A model generated the notes under the pieces. That model searched no databases. It was given only the letters and a program-made list of their open reading frames with translations, and had not been told where the DNA came from. A stretch of DNA of 64,000 bases. Source: Gigaspora margarita (Eukaryota > Glomeromycota > Glomeromycetes > Diversisporales > Gigasporaceae). The position numbers and the translations under genes are program-made. The DNA lies in the NCBI GenBank assembly GCA_009809945.1, contig WTPW01000069.1, forward strand, positions 144,931-208,930, in the 5' to 3' direction. Positions 11,225-22,225 of the stretch are shown here, in pieces (position 1 is the stretch's first letter; each line of letters opens with the position of its first letter).

Positions 11225-12372
11225 TGTCACACCCGAAATTAACTCTTCTATAATTCAGGGGACTAAGGCGTTTATACTCTGTAAACTATAACTATGTGAT
11301 TTGGTAGGTTAGTATGCGTAATTTATACGACTTAAACAAGAGGATTTATAAGGCTTTATCGAAAGAGGCACAACTAAACGTATATGAAGATACGATTAAT
11401 CGCAAGATAAGTATTTAATTTAACGTGTATGAAGACACGGTTATATTTTATTAAATATAATGTAACTAATCTAGTACAATCTTCTATCTAGGGATTGTGA
11501 GAGTTCGAATCTATCTAAACGAAGTCTCTTAATTTATGAGAACGATGTCTGAGTTAAGATGAAGGCGAAAATGAAGGCCTTATATACATGATTCGGGGAA
11601 AGTATTCTTCCGGTACATTATTAACATTCGTGAGTTTAATTATATCAATTAATTAATCGCTAAATTAAATACATTGAATAAACCATTCGCTAGGCATATC
11701 GGCATGTCAATATATGATGTTGCATTTAACGATATATTACATGGATTATCTAATCTAATTAATCAGGGGCGTGCAGATCAATAAATTAGGCGGTCCTGCG
11801 AGTCCGTAGATCATATGACTTTTCTAGATCTTTCTATATGTAATGCACAGATTAGGGTGTCCAGGATTATGCGATGCGATATTATGCGCATAATTTGCTA
11901 TTTTTCGCATCGCATATGCTTCGCATAAACAAGCAAAAAAAAGCATAAATCACGTGAATAAAAGTTGATTGGTTGTTGGGAATATGTTAACTTCATCCGG
12001 CAAGCTTTAAATTTGTAATTTAGGTGACAGAGTGATGATAGAATGTAGGTCCCGAAAAGTTCCGATGTGGAAAATGAATGAACTTAAATTACGAGCATAG
12101 TTGGAGCAAAATTTTTGGTGAACGTCCGAAAAAATCCGAAAAACAGAACTAAAAGAATTAATTACATATAATAAAAATCGCATAATCGACCTAATTGATC
12201 GCATAATTTTAAATTTATTTCGCATCCATCGCATAATCAACCTCAGTTCGGCCGCATAATTTACCTCATCGCATCGCATAATCCTGGACACCCTAGCACA
12301 GATCTTCGGAATTACTTACTTTTGGTCACTCGGATCATGTGATTATGCTGCGGCCTAAAATTCGATGTTACA
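11225..12372 (-). repeat. 3' LTR, carrying a hAT MITE
   Basis: Nearly identical to 18348-19065 once the inserted element (11853-12295) and one copy of its 8-bp duplication are removed; it also lacks a 21-bp partial duplication (ctaactatgagaaccaagtct) found in the other LTR. Ends are TG...CA on either strand (element sense TGTAACATC...GGGTGTGACA). Confidence 0.95.
11853..12295. mobile_element. hAT-type MITE in the LTR (443 bp)
   Basis: Ends TAGGGTGTCCAGGATTATGC and its inverse form TIRs of about 28 bp. The exact 8-mer gcacagat flanks both sides (11845-11852 and 12296-12303) and occurs once at the matching place in the intact LTR (taatgcacagatcttcgg), which gives a clean empty site. Subterminal DNA is full of cgcataat repeats. 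No ORF of its own; the frame at 12007-12291 is repeat translation. Confidence 0.95.
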
Positions 12373-12383
12373 ATTTTTCCTCC
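12373..12383 (-). other. Polypurine tract of the gypsy element
   Basis: On the element strand GGAGGAAAAAT lies directly against the 3' LTR, the expected site for plus-strand priming. Confidence 0.75.
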
Positions 12384-12548
12384 GATTAATTATGAGCTCC
12401 GCGAATAACAATATTAATTTTTGAGTGTATGTAGGTTGGGGAGGGCGGGCGGTAACAATGACTGACCATAAACATTCCATGTATGGTACCATACCATTAC
12501 AAGTATGCATATGTACCTGCATGATCCCGATGGGATATTCCATAAGTA

Positions 12549-13800
12549 TTACCCATTTCGGTTATAATACTTTTTAAGTAAATAAGCATTTCGTGGTACA
12601 TCTAAGACTTGATTATCTATTGTTCTTAATTTGTACACGTCTGGTGCTACACGAGTATGTATAATAAAGGGACCTATCCATCTTGGTAGGAATTTTCCGG
12701 TATGCCTTCCAACTTGAGCAGCATCATACAGTAATACTTTGTCGCCTTTCTGGAATATTCTTTGGACTTTCTTTAGTTTTCGGTCCCAGTAGAACTTTTG
12801 CCTCTTCTGGGCACGTCGACAATTTTCTTTTGTCACTTCTCTGCGAGTAGGCAGTTCTTCTATAAATATGGTCAGTCGGTCTACCATATTTNCATTTATG
12901 TTATTTTCTTCTCTAAAGTTTGGGAATCGAGCTTCTCTCCCATATATTAGATAGAAGGGAGTAAACTTCGTTGTTGCTTGTTTACTCGTCCGATAGGCGT
13001 ATAATACTGAAGGTATTAATGTATCCCACTCTTGTCCTTGTTCGGTCAATTTCGCTAAAGCTTCGCATAGCGTACGATTGTATCTTTCAACCAGTCCGTT
13101 AGTCTGTGGGTGATACAGTGTGGACATTATGTGTTTGATTTCAAAATTGTTTGCTAAGAACCTTATAACTTCATTGTTAAAATGAAGTCCTCTATCGGAT
13201 ATCATATAGGACGGACATCCATGTCGACAGACAATTTCATTAAAAATGAAATGGGCAGTCTCTTGTGCATCAGCTGTTGGTAAGGCTTTTGCCTCCGGCC
13301 ATTTCGTCATATAATCGACAGATACGATTATATATATATTTCCCCTTTTGGTTATAGGTAACGGACCTACAAAGTCTATGCCGATTTTATGAAATGGGGC
13401 TTCGACAGGTATCGGTTGTAATGGACCATGTGTTCGATATTTCCCTCTACGTTGACATTGGTCACAGGTTTGTACATAATTTCTTATTCGGTCATATATT
13501 TGGGGCCAATAATACTTTGTTTCTGATCTTTTCGAACATCTTCTCGGTTCCTAGATGAGCACCAAGGGGGTGTTCATGGAATATGTAGAGTATTGTTTCT
13601 ATTTCGTACTTCCTTATAACACGTAGTAATTGGTTTCGTGTTTTCTTTCTACGATCTCTTTTATATAATAAGTGGTTGTATAAAATGAAAAATTTACTTT
13701 GGGCTTCTAATTGTTTCTTTTGTTTATTATTAAAATTAGACGGATATCAGGCTTTTTCTAAAAAGTCTTTAATTTGGTTATATTTGGTTGTATCCATTTT
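12549..13800 (-). pseudogene. Gypsy integrase domain
   Basis: The main frame (13310-12549) starts within the core at MTKWPEAKALPTADAQ. Reading the neighbouring frame upstream restores the HHCC zinc site (HEHPLGAH... CDQCQ, about 13590-13450) and the first catalytic Asp in GIDFVGPLP. The second Asp is in SDRGLHFNNE and the Glu in NGLVERYNRT, so the DDE triad appears intact. A C-terminal segment (FQKGDKVLLYDA...RWIGPF) follows. A stop near 13750 and a frameshift near 13530 break it. Confidence 0.9.
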
Positions 13801-13818
13801 TATTTATTTATCAAGTTA

Positions 13819-14583
13819 CTAATTTTTTATTGTTTTAGGTACGGTAGCAGTGACCGACTTGCAAGGTTTTACGTCATTTGAGGACAGGGATAATCTAGTA
13901 GTATTGGACGGGATTTGGCGCTTTCTACCACACTGAATTACACAGATAAGTGTCTTTAAAATTATCAAATTCTCTATAGTATGCTTCAATGGGGTTTCTA
14001 GAGGCTGTAACCACCAAGGTCGGGTTGTAATACTAACTTCTTTGTCTAAGGTTGCCTCATTTTGGCTTACTAAGTTATCGAGTTTTATATATATTTCGTA
14101 AGGTTCATTGTTAACTGAATCATCCCATCCTATTTCGGATAGTGCTTCTTGGTTCAGCATAACGTCTACGGGTCCTTCATCATCTGGTGTAGGCCAATAA
14201 CTTTTTGCTACTTCTTCCATGGGGTACCGCTTAAGGGTTATCCATAACTTTAGGTCGAGCTCGCATTTAGCACAATCATCCTCTGGTGAGTACAATTTAT
14301 CACCACACCAACATTGTGCATTCAGACCCTTCCAGTCCCTTGGCCAATGTTTCCCTTTTTTTTCACTAAGCCGCCCACTAATATGTTCCATGTAATACCA
14401 GGTACAGTATTGACCATCATACCGAATTCCTTCATGTGAAAAGTCGATATGGCTATAGGGGTGTATTCCATACACAACTGCTTCCGGTAAGTCATACCTT
14501 AATGTTTTCTTTACTATATTATATACTTCATCATAATTTTGATATTTTATTGATTCTTCTTCATATCTGTCTACCATATACAC
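13819..14583 (-). pseudogene. Gypsy pol segment between RNase H and integrase, unknown domain
   Basis: Follows the RNase H end (HNNVDALSRLF). About 250 residues with a Cys cluster (CWCGDKLYSPEDDCAKCE), many acidic and aromatic residues and no domain I recognise. Ordinary gypsy polyproteins pass almost directly from RNase H to the integrase zinc finger, so this insertion is a lineage feature. Stops at 14728-14730 and near 14638 separate it from the RT frame. Confidence 0.65.
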
Positions 14584-14727
14584 GGGGCTGTCTTCTTCTT
14601 TGAATAACCGGGACAGTGCATCAACATTATTATGTTTTCAGCCAGGTCGATGTATTACTGTAAAATTGTAAGGCTCGAGCCTCAAAATCCATCGAGCTCG
14701 TTTACCTTTCAATTCAGACGTACGGAG

Positions 14728-15933
14728 CTACTGTAGGGCAGAGTGATCAGTAATTAGAAAGAAGGGTTTGGACCCTAAGTACTGATGAAAGGGTTCTATG
14801 GCCCAAATAACTGCAAGAAACTCTAACTCTGGTATCGAGTAATTTTTTTCATTTTTGTTTAGGCTTCTACTTGCGTATGCAACCACGTACTCTTTTTTAT
14901 TTTTATCTAGTTGTGCAAGAACGGCACCTAGTCCAGATGTCGAGGCATCGGTATGTACATAAAATGGTTGATCAAAATTTGGATACTGCAGAATTGGGGC
15001 GGTGATAAGGTAATTCTTTAAATTTTCAAATGCTTGGTTCTGCTCTTCAGTCCACCTGTATGGTTCATCCTTTTGTAATAATTGATTTAACAGTTTAGCG
15101 ATTTTTGAGAATCCTTTAATGAACTTTCGGTAATAGGAGGTGAGACCTAGAAAGGCCCGGATTTGTTTGACCGTAGTTGGTATAGGGAAGTTCCTTATTT
15201 TTTCAATTTTTTCCTCATCTGCCACAATCCCATTCTTGCTTATTACATAACCTAAAAACTTAATTTCCGTACAAAAGAAGGAACATTTTTCTGAATTCAA
15301 TTTTAGGTTTGCTTCTTCGATTTTGTCAAAAACTTGTCGAAGGTGTAACAGATGATCATCGAACGTTCTAGAGTAAATGGTGACATTATCTAGATATACG
15401 ACCAGAAATTTGCCGATATACGGTTCTAACACGTGATTCATCAGCCGCTGAAAAGTCGATGGGGCATTACACAAACTGAATGGCATAACATTAAATGCAT
15501 ATGTACCAAACTTTGTTATAAATGCAGTTTTCTTTTTATCCTCTTCTCTAACTGCAACTTGCCAATATCCGTTCGCGAGGCCAAGACTGGAAAACCACTG
15601 CGCCCCCTCGAATTCAGATAGAATTTCGTTAATATTAGGTAAGGGGTACACATCTTTTTTTGTGACCGTATTCAGTTTACGGTAATCTATACATATTCGT
15701 TTCTTCCCATTTTTCTTCGGTACAAGGACTACCGGTGAAGTCCATGGGCTCTTTAGTTCGAAGATGATTCCTTGTTCTTTCATAGCAAGGATCTCTTTTT
15801 GTAGAAATTCTTGCTCATCACAGGCTAGGGTATAAGGATGTTGACTAATTGGTTTTGCATTTCCTGTATCAATTTCGTGATATACTAAATTGGTCTGTCC
15901 TAGGCCTACAGTTTGTCCGTCTTTGCTAATCTT
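14728..15933 (-). pseudogene. Gypsy reverse transcriptase and RNase H, catalytic residues lost
   Basis: RT motifs SPWTSPVVLVPKKNGKKRIC, DYRKLN, MPFSLCNAPSTFQRLM and FLGYVISKNG are clear, then RNase H (FYVHTDASTSGLGAVLAQ, YSIPELEFLAVIWA, LITDHSAL). The first RT catalytic Asp, expected in SSLDLANGYWQ, reads SSLGLANGYWQ, and the active-site YLDD reads YLDN. Both changes should abolish polymerase activity. A TAG ends the frame right after the last RNase H motif. Confidence 0.95.
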
Positions 15934-16563
15934 TTATGTAAAAAAATAGACATTTTTATTTAACAGGCTTTCAGCCTGTTCTAATTGTTCCCGTTCTAAT
16001 TTTTTATTTATATTAAATAAAATTTCATTCTCTTCACAGGATTCAACTAAGTATGCCGCGGGATTCTCGTCTGACCATGGGTTGTAGAACAAGTCCGCAT
16101 CTTCGGAAGGCAGGGTATCTGATAAGAAGATTTCTTGAAATTCTTCAGCATTTTCCAGTTCATCGATCCAATCCTTTTCATCAGTGAATTCCTCCAGTTC
16201 TTGTGGTAAGTCTTTCTTGCTGACATGGGTAGCATTAACGGTTACCTGCTTACCTAAATACTTAACATTTAAGGTATTTTTATCAAAATCCAACCTTGCA
16301 CGTGACTTATCGAACCAATCAGTACCAAGCAACAGAGTTTCTTCTTGTGACTCTATTACTTGTAGATCAATCAGTATAATGAGGTCCTGTAAGGTAATTT
16401 TTACACCACTAACAATTCCAAGGGCCCTTGCTCTATTTCCGTTTGCTGTAATTACCATGGTTCCAGAAGGCCTATCGACCTCTAGCCCTAACTTTTCCAT
16501 CAATTTCCTAGTTATAAGGCTTACTGCGGCACCTAAGTCCAAAACAGCTACTACCGGCGAACC
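15934..16563 (-). pseudogene. Gypsy aspartic protease
   Basis: In the same frame as gag but separated by a TGA at 16564-16566. The retropepsin active site reads VLDLGAAVSLIT where D-[ST]-GA is expected, so the Thr/Ser is replaced by Leu. LLLGTDWFDKSRARLDF later in the domain is a normal pepsin-fold landmark. The tail is acidic and leads to RT. Confidence 0.85.
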
Positions 16564-18296
16564 TCAGATGAGCACATGACAACGCATGGTGTATGTTTTT
16601 CGTGGGCTAGCAGCTTTTACAAGGTTAACTTCCGTACTAGGAGCCTTTTTCCTTTGCATAGCTTTAGCTAAGTAGCGTTTCTGGTTAGGATATTGCAGTA
16701 ACTGACCATATGTGGCTTGTGCTCTCATACTTAATAGATCTTCTGATATGTCATACGGCGTTAGTTGATCAATTACCGACGGGAGANGTCTTTTTAAAAT
16801 CCTCTTCGGTTTGGGATCGATTATTTCTTCTGCTTCCATAGGTACTTCTTCCTCTTGTTCTTGTATTTCAGCCTTTTTTCGTAAGGCTGCCTCTTTTCGG
16901 GACTCGCTTTGCTTTTGTCTTCCTTTTGCTCCTTTCCGGTTGGTGGTATACGGTTGTGGTCGGATAGCATATACTTCATCTTCTTCACTGCTTTCTACCA
17001 TTACTAAGTTAATATTTTTATTTTGCTCTTTTTCTTTATTATTTGAATTTTTAAATATTTTATAGGTCTTTTCTATTACATCTGATTTTTCTGACATGCA
17101 ATTTCTTGCAATATGTCCCGGTTCTCCACACTTATAACAACTAAAATCTTTTGCTTTACTACTAGGTTTCGACGCTGACGTTTGGGGTAAATTTTTCTCA
17201 GTTTGAGCTACTAATGCAGATGCGATAGTAGCATAATTTATGCTCATTTGTTGCATTTGCTTTGTAAGTTGTTCGATCTCTTTTTCGTAGTTCTGAGTTG
17301 TAGCAGGCCGATTTGGCACAGCATCATTGGCGAAATCCATACCCTGCTCATGGATTTGGGCGAATTTGAGCATATCTTCTAGGGTAGTGGGTTATGTAAC
17401 AGAAGAATAGGTAAAATTTCTGGGCGCAGCCCTTTTTTAAAATAATATAAAATTTGTTCATCTTGTAATTTCATTCCTTCTTTAATCTGTTTGACCAATC
17501 GGTTGAATTTACTATAGTATGTATCGATGGGCTCACCGATTTGTTGCTTTAAATTGTCTAATTCTCTTAGCCATTGGTTTTGCCAGCGTATAGTACAAAA
17601 TCTCTTCTTGAATCCATCAACCAATCCTTCCCAATCGGCCTTATCAAAATTAGTGATTGTGTTTTTCGTAAAGAATTCAGTTTGCCATTCATTCGCGTTT
17701 TCCTGTAGAAAAGTGGGGATGATGTTTATCCTTCTTTTATAATTCCAATTATTAGCAGCAGTGGCTTTCTCAAATTTTTCTAACCATGCGAGAGGATCTT
17801 GGGATCTGTCACCATAAAACAGGTCTACTCTTAGGATCATGGAGTCTTTAGTATGGTCGTTAAGGTAATTTAAAATATCATCATTAGAGGTGGCCATTGC
17901 AGGAGTTGTTAATTGTAGACTAGAAATGTAAGAGGCTGGGTTTATACTAAAACACTGGGTCTGTGCTGCGACGAGAGTAATAAACTTTACTAAGTCTAGT
18001 AGATTTCCTGGAGCATGCTGAAATTTAATACTAAATATTAATCTAACTACTATATTACGATACCGTGTCGATTGGACTTGTTGATATTCGGTCTCAAGCT
18101 CCCCAAAATGCTGATACGTCCTTCCTGTATATGAATGAACCGAGCAGATAGTGGAGAACCAAGATGAAAACTGTCTAAACGTGGAGGATGCCTTTGCAGG
18201 TAAGGGATAACAAAAGTTACAAAAATCTTTCTTCACATTTTTGTGTAATAAGTGATGGTCGATTTGATCTGTTTGTCTTTGTAAATTGTAACTCAT
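16564..18296 (-). pseudogene. Gypsy gag (capsid and nucleocapsid)
   Basis: The capsid-like segment (DRSQDPLAWLEKFEKAT... to YYFKKGLRPEILP) matches the retrotransposon gag family. After a one-base frameshift near 17385 the frame continues through a coiled-coil-like stretch to a zinc knuckle CYKCGEPGHIARNC (CX2CX4HX4C, about 17150-17110) and a basic/acidic tail. ATGs exist at 18296 and at 17896 (MATSNDDIL); the latter fits usual gag length better. One N lies near 16787. Confidence 0.9.
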
Positions 18297-18325
18297 ACAA
18301 CATTTAATAATCTAGGTTGAGCTGG

Positions 18326-18343
18326 ATCTCACAGTCACCACCA
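18326..18343 (-). other. Primer-binding site of the gypsy element
   Basis: On the element strand TGGTGGTGACTGTGAGAT begins 5 bases inside the 5' LTR. The leading TGG fits pairing with a tRNA 3' CCA end. The tRNA was not identified. Confidence 0.65.
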
Positions 18344-18347
18344 AAAT

Positions 18348-19065
18348 TGTCACACCCGAAATTAACATCTTCTATAATTCAGGGGACTAAGGCGTTTATA
18401 CTCTGAAACTATAACTATGTGATTTGGTAGGTTAGTATGCGTAATTTATATGACTTAAACAAGAGGATTTATAAGGCTTTATCGAAAGAGGCACAACTAA
18501 ACGTATATGAAGATACGATTAATTGCAAGATAAGTATTTAATTTAACGTGTATGAAGACACGGTTATATTTTATTAAATATAATGTAACTAATCTAGTAC
18601 AATCTTCTATCTAGGGATTGTGAGAGTTCGAATCTATCTAAACGAAGTCTCTTAATTTATGAGAACGATGTCTCTAACTATGAGAACCAAGTCTGAGTTA
18701 AGATGAAGGCGAAAATGAAGGCCTTATATACATGATTCNGGGAAAGTATTCTTCCGGTACATTATTAACATTCGTGAGTTTAATTATATCAATTAATTAA
18801 TCGCTAAATTAAATACATTGAATAAACCATTCGCTAGGCATATCGGCATGTCAATATATGATGTTGCATTTAACGATATATTACATGGATTATCTAATCT
18901 AATTAATCAGGGGCGTGCAGATCAATAAATTAGGCGGACCTGCGAGTCCGTAGATCATATGACTTTTCTAGATCTTTCTATATGTAATGCACAGATCTTC
19001 GGAATTACTTACTTTTGGTCACTCGGATCATGTGATTATGCTGCGGCCTAAAATTCGATGTTACA
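18348..19065 (-). repeat. 5' LTR of the gypsy element
   Basis: 718 bp, TG...CA ends, uninterrupted copy of the LTR at 11225-12372. It has a 21-bp internal duplication near 18672 and one N near 18739. It should contain the element's promoter, though no TATA motif was singled out. Confidence 0.95.
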
Positions 19066-19392
19066 ACGGAAAAATATTGATTTACATGGAGAAATCGACA
19101 TTTTTACAATTTTTATGCAGTGTAACCACACCACTTCGGGAGAAATTAAAAGTATAATTTGAGCCGGGCAATATGACCTAAATTGTCAGCAGGTTTCGGA
19201 AATGTAGACAATCAACAAACAAACTTTCCATTAACTTCACGAAAAACATGAACTTAGATACTGATCACGTTATTTAATGTTACACTAAATCTTAAATTCT
19301 TATCGGTTAATCATGGGCATATCGATATAAATCAATATTTATGACTATATCGATAGATATTTTTGCCAACTCAAATCGATATTTTTCCGTGT
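19066..19392. mobile_element. Right part of an older inverted-repeat element split by the gypsy insertion
   Basis: acggaaaaatattgattta at the right edge of the gypsy element is inverted at 19373-19392 (caaatcgatatttttccgtg). The base pairs missing on the left (cac before acgg) are supplied by the left gypsy flank (gggacacgg, up to 11224). Thus the retroelement landed inside a small TIR element whose interior repeats atatcgata. The outer ends pair poorly, so boundaries are approximate. Confidence 0.55.
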
Positions 19393-19500
19393 TGCAGGGT
19401 GTAGGTGAGGCAAAACTTACGTTTTTGCTACTCTTGCACTTACTTTTTTGATACTGATCGACATGCAGATCCCGGTAAAAATAAAAAATTTAAAAACATT

Positions 19501-20005
19501 GAGCGAAGATATCTTGACAACTACCTGCTTGAATCTAATAAAACTTTTTCGATTTGAATTTTATGGATTCATATAATTCAAATAAAAAAAGATTCATCAA
19601 ATTTAGCTGTGTGGTTGTTGCGAGCTTCGCTCAAAACTAAAGAAAAATAAAATATCTTCAAAATAGAAGCTGCACCAAATTTCTCTCTAACTTTGAGCGA
19701 AGATATCTCGATAACCATCTGGCCAAATTCGATAAAACTTTTTTTTATTAAATCCTATGGATTCATAGAATTCAAATAAAAAGCTTTCATCGAATTTAGT
19801 CAAGTGGTTATCAGGATATCTTTAGAGAAAAATCAAAACGTCTATCAAAATAGAAGCTATGCCAAATTTTCTTTCTAATTTGAACGAAGATATCTTGATA
19901 ACTATCTAACAAATTCAATAAACTGTTTTTATTTGAATTCTATGGATTCATAGAATTCAAATAAAAAAATTTTATCAAGTAGTTGTCGAGATAACTTCGC
20001 TCAAA
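19501..20005. repeat. Three tandem palindromic units (~190 bp each)
   Basis: gagcgaagatatct/gaacgaagatatct starts recur at about 19501, 19695 and 19882. Each unit is built around attcaaat palindromes; the third contains a perfect one (atttgaattctatg-gatt-catagaattcaaat). The block closes with the inverse cgagataacttcgctca near 20003, so the array is also inverted-repeat-like overall. Confidence 0.8.
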
Positions 20006-20029
20006 GACAGACCTTAATTTCCCGTAATT

Positions 20030-20233
20030 GTCCGATAGAACTGACAGGAAAAATATGACTGCTGGCCCAATTTTTTGATTCCTTGTTGTTCAAATGAAAA
20101 ATTATTGCATAACCTTAAATGTGATCATTATCTATTTGCAGTAAATTAAATTAAAAAAAAAAATCCGTCCGTCCGTCCCGAATTTTTAAATCCATGTAAT
20201 GCAAAACGAAAAATTAACTTTGCGTGGCCTTAT
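20030..20233. repeat. Dispersed repeat family member (GGCCAYGCAAA end)
   Basis: Right end, read inward on the minus strand, is GGCCACGCAAAGTTAATTTT. The same sequence ends copies at about 26166-26207 and 57536-57706. cccgtaattgtccgata (20040) is matched inverted at 57595. It abuts the 3' end of the kinase relic. Confidence 0.6.
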
Positions 20234-20235
20234 CA

Positions 20236-21556
20236 TCACTTAAATATTTTAGGCGTGAAAAGGCTTGTTGAAGATTTGGTCGACTATCAGGATTATGCTG
20301 CCAACAATTTATTTATGATTAAAATTATTAGTAAAGTTTCTTTTCAAGATAAAAATAAATTAAATAAAATATATAAAAATATATTTAAGTAAACAATATA
20401 TTAAATAAAAAAACATATTATTAAATTAAAAATATATTAAATAAATAAACATATATAATATTATACCTGTATAGATCTTAATATATGCAGGCGTGGTTCC
20501 TTCGATATGGTTTTCTCGAAGACCATTATTAATATCAACAATTAATGATGCAAGTTGATATGGTTCAATATCATCCTTAAAAGGTGGGTAGCAGCTAGAT
20601 ATTTCCCACATAAGAATACCAATACTATATATATCTGTTTTTTATTGAATTTAAATATTTTTTTCCTTATCTTGATCCTTCATAACTCTGAGGGTCTGTA
20701 TATGTAATAATTCCACCAAACTTTTGACTTGAATTGGTCGTTTCATCCAATCGAAATCTACCAAAATTTTGACTTGAATTGGTCGCCTCATCCAATAATT
20801 TGGAAAGTCGAAAGTCTGTAAGATTAATATTCTTTTGATGAACAAGTATATTATTTGAATGCATTTAAATTATAAACACATATAAGTCTTAATAAGATAA
20901 TAAAAATCGTAAATAGTAAAATCGAAAAAATTACCAGGTCACAATGTACTATACTTTCGACATGCAAGCATTTTAATTGCACTAGCAATTTGTAGCGAAA
21001 ATTAAACTTATCATACCAAGAAAGATACTTAAAGTTATTTTGCAAATACGATCTTAAAGTTCCACTATCAACATATTCAAGAACAAACATATAATGCGTG
21101 AAACTTAAATCCTGTTTATCTATAAGTTCAAATAGATGAAATTTATCTATTTCCAAAGAAATAAGTATTCAAATTATGAATTAACTTAGAGATTTTACCT
21201 TCATTCTTCGTAGCACCATGTAGGCGTATAATATTAGAATGCATGTCTACTCTACAATGTAATTTAAGCTATTGAAATTTATAATTTTTAACAAATGAAC
21301 AATACTATTTTTGTATAACTATAAAAATCCAATAATATATATGCTAATTACCTCATTAACAATTTCTTTAATAGATACGTGATTACCTTTAAATGACTTT
21401 AATGCGACAGTAATTTCATTGTCCTTGAAAGTTGCACGATACACTTTTCCATAACCACCTTCTCCAATCAATTCAATATCCTGAAGTGTGCATATTCGCA
21501 AATTTAATCTGTCCTTCAACAAGGCATTTTTGAATTAAATCCTCTGACAGGTTCAT
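20236..21556 (-). pseudogene. TKL-type protein kinase relic
   Basis: Six pieces in kinase order. 21556-21352: a start-like MNLSEDLIQK and, after a frameshift, the P-loop IGEGGYGKVYRA with VALK lysine. 21268-21199: HSNIIRLHGATKNE. 21146-20935: MFVLEYVDSGTLRSYL to VHCDL (HRD changed to HCD). About 20861-20667: NNILVHQKNINLTDFRLSK (DFG changed to DFR) with a 36-nt internal duplication and a stop. About 20640-20477: DIYSIGILMWEIS. 20303-20236: CWQHNPDSRPNLQQAF. Splice sites of the first introns are good. The acceptor before HSNN has lost its AG (tttaaatg). Altered catalytic residues, frameshift and stop show a dead gene. Confidence 0.85.
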
Positions 21557-21764
21557 ATTTAATAACTTAAAAAGTAAATCCTACAAAATTTGTAATATAT
21601 ATATTTCTATAATGTATTTTTACAATAGAATTTACAATAGGACTAGTTGGTGACAATCAGAAGTTATAATTATACTTAGTTTAAAGAGTATTTATTCAAG
21701 ATCCACTAATATGAATATCATGGTTGTTAATGGAGTGGGTTACGCTTTGCATAGGAGAAACTCG

Positions 21765-22225
21765 TATCCGATATAAGAAAAACCGGCAATTTCACCACCC
21801 ACTTAACCATAATAAGTTAAGGTATCCATTTATAAATAATTTTTTTTCGTTTTTAGTGTTTCTAGCAGAAAATGTTTCTAATCGTTTTCAATCGCCTTCC
21901 CGGAAATTTTCACACGAACAAAGGTAGGGAGTTTGGTAATTGGTAGAGTTTATTGAGTTTATACTGCGTTTAATTTATTAAGCCAAACAATTGATTAATA
22001 AATTGTTAAACCGTGAGTGTTATACTAAAATAAACTTTATACATTTATTAAAATGCTAAGCAATATAAACATTTTAACACGATTTATTTTATCCGAACTA
22101 AGACATATCAGATATATACGCAGTATATATCAGATATCAAACAAAAAAGAAACTATCTCTAATATATAGTATAATACGATGGTGCGTTTTAATTACAGTA
22201 ATATAGATTATGGAATAGTAACATG
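21765..22225. repeat. Dispersed ~450-bp repeat, copy 1 (inverted partner at 52990-53450)
   Basis: Shared landmarks: gtgtttctagcagaaa, cgttttcaatcgc, gaacaaaggtagg, tttggtaattgg(t/c)agagtttattgag, cacgatttattttatcc, atacgatggtg. The other copy is inverted at 53450-52990. A GAACAAAG|GTAGG step looks like a splice donor and atttataaa upstream like a TATA box, so this may be a promoter plus first exon of a gene family. The 67-codon frame (21724-21927) is not conserved in the partner. Confidence 0.7.

Larger units (their letters stand above)
11225..19065 (-). mobile_element. Ty3/gypsy LTR retrotransposon, complete but inactive
   Basis: Two LTRs bracket a minus-strand internal region with, in order from the right: gag, CCHC knuckle, protease, reverse transcriptase, RNase H, an unfamiliar ~250-residue segment, and integrase. 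Protease before RT and integrase last is the Ty3/gypsy order. PBS and PPT lie where expected, and a 4-bp duplication acgg flanks it. Multiple stops, a gag frameshift and lost RT catalytic residues make it non-functional. A hAT MITE sits in its 3' LTR. Confidence 0.95.

Noticed and set aside
12007..12291. 94-codon minus frame rich in MR repeats
   Set aside because: Translation of cgcataat repeats inside the hAT MITE.
16184..17065. Plus-strand frames over the gypsy gag/protease
   Set aside because: Antisense shadows of the element's coding sequence.
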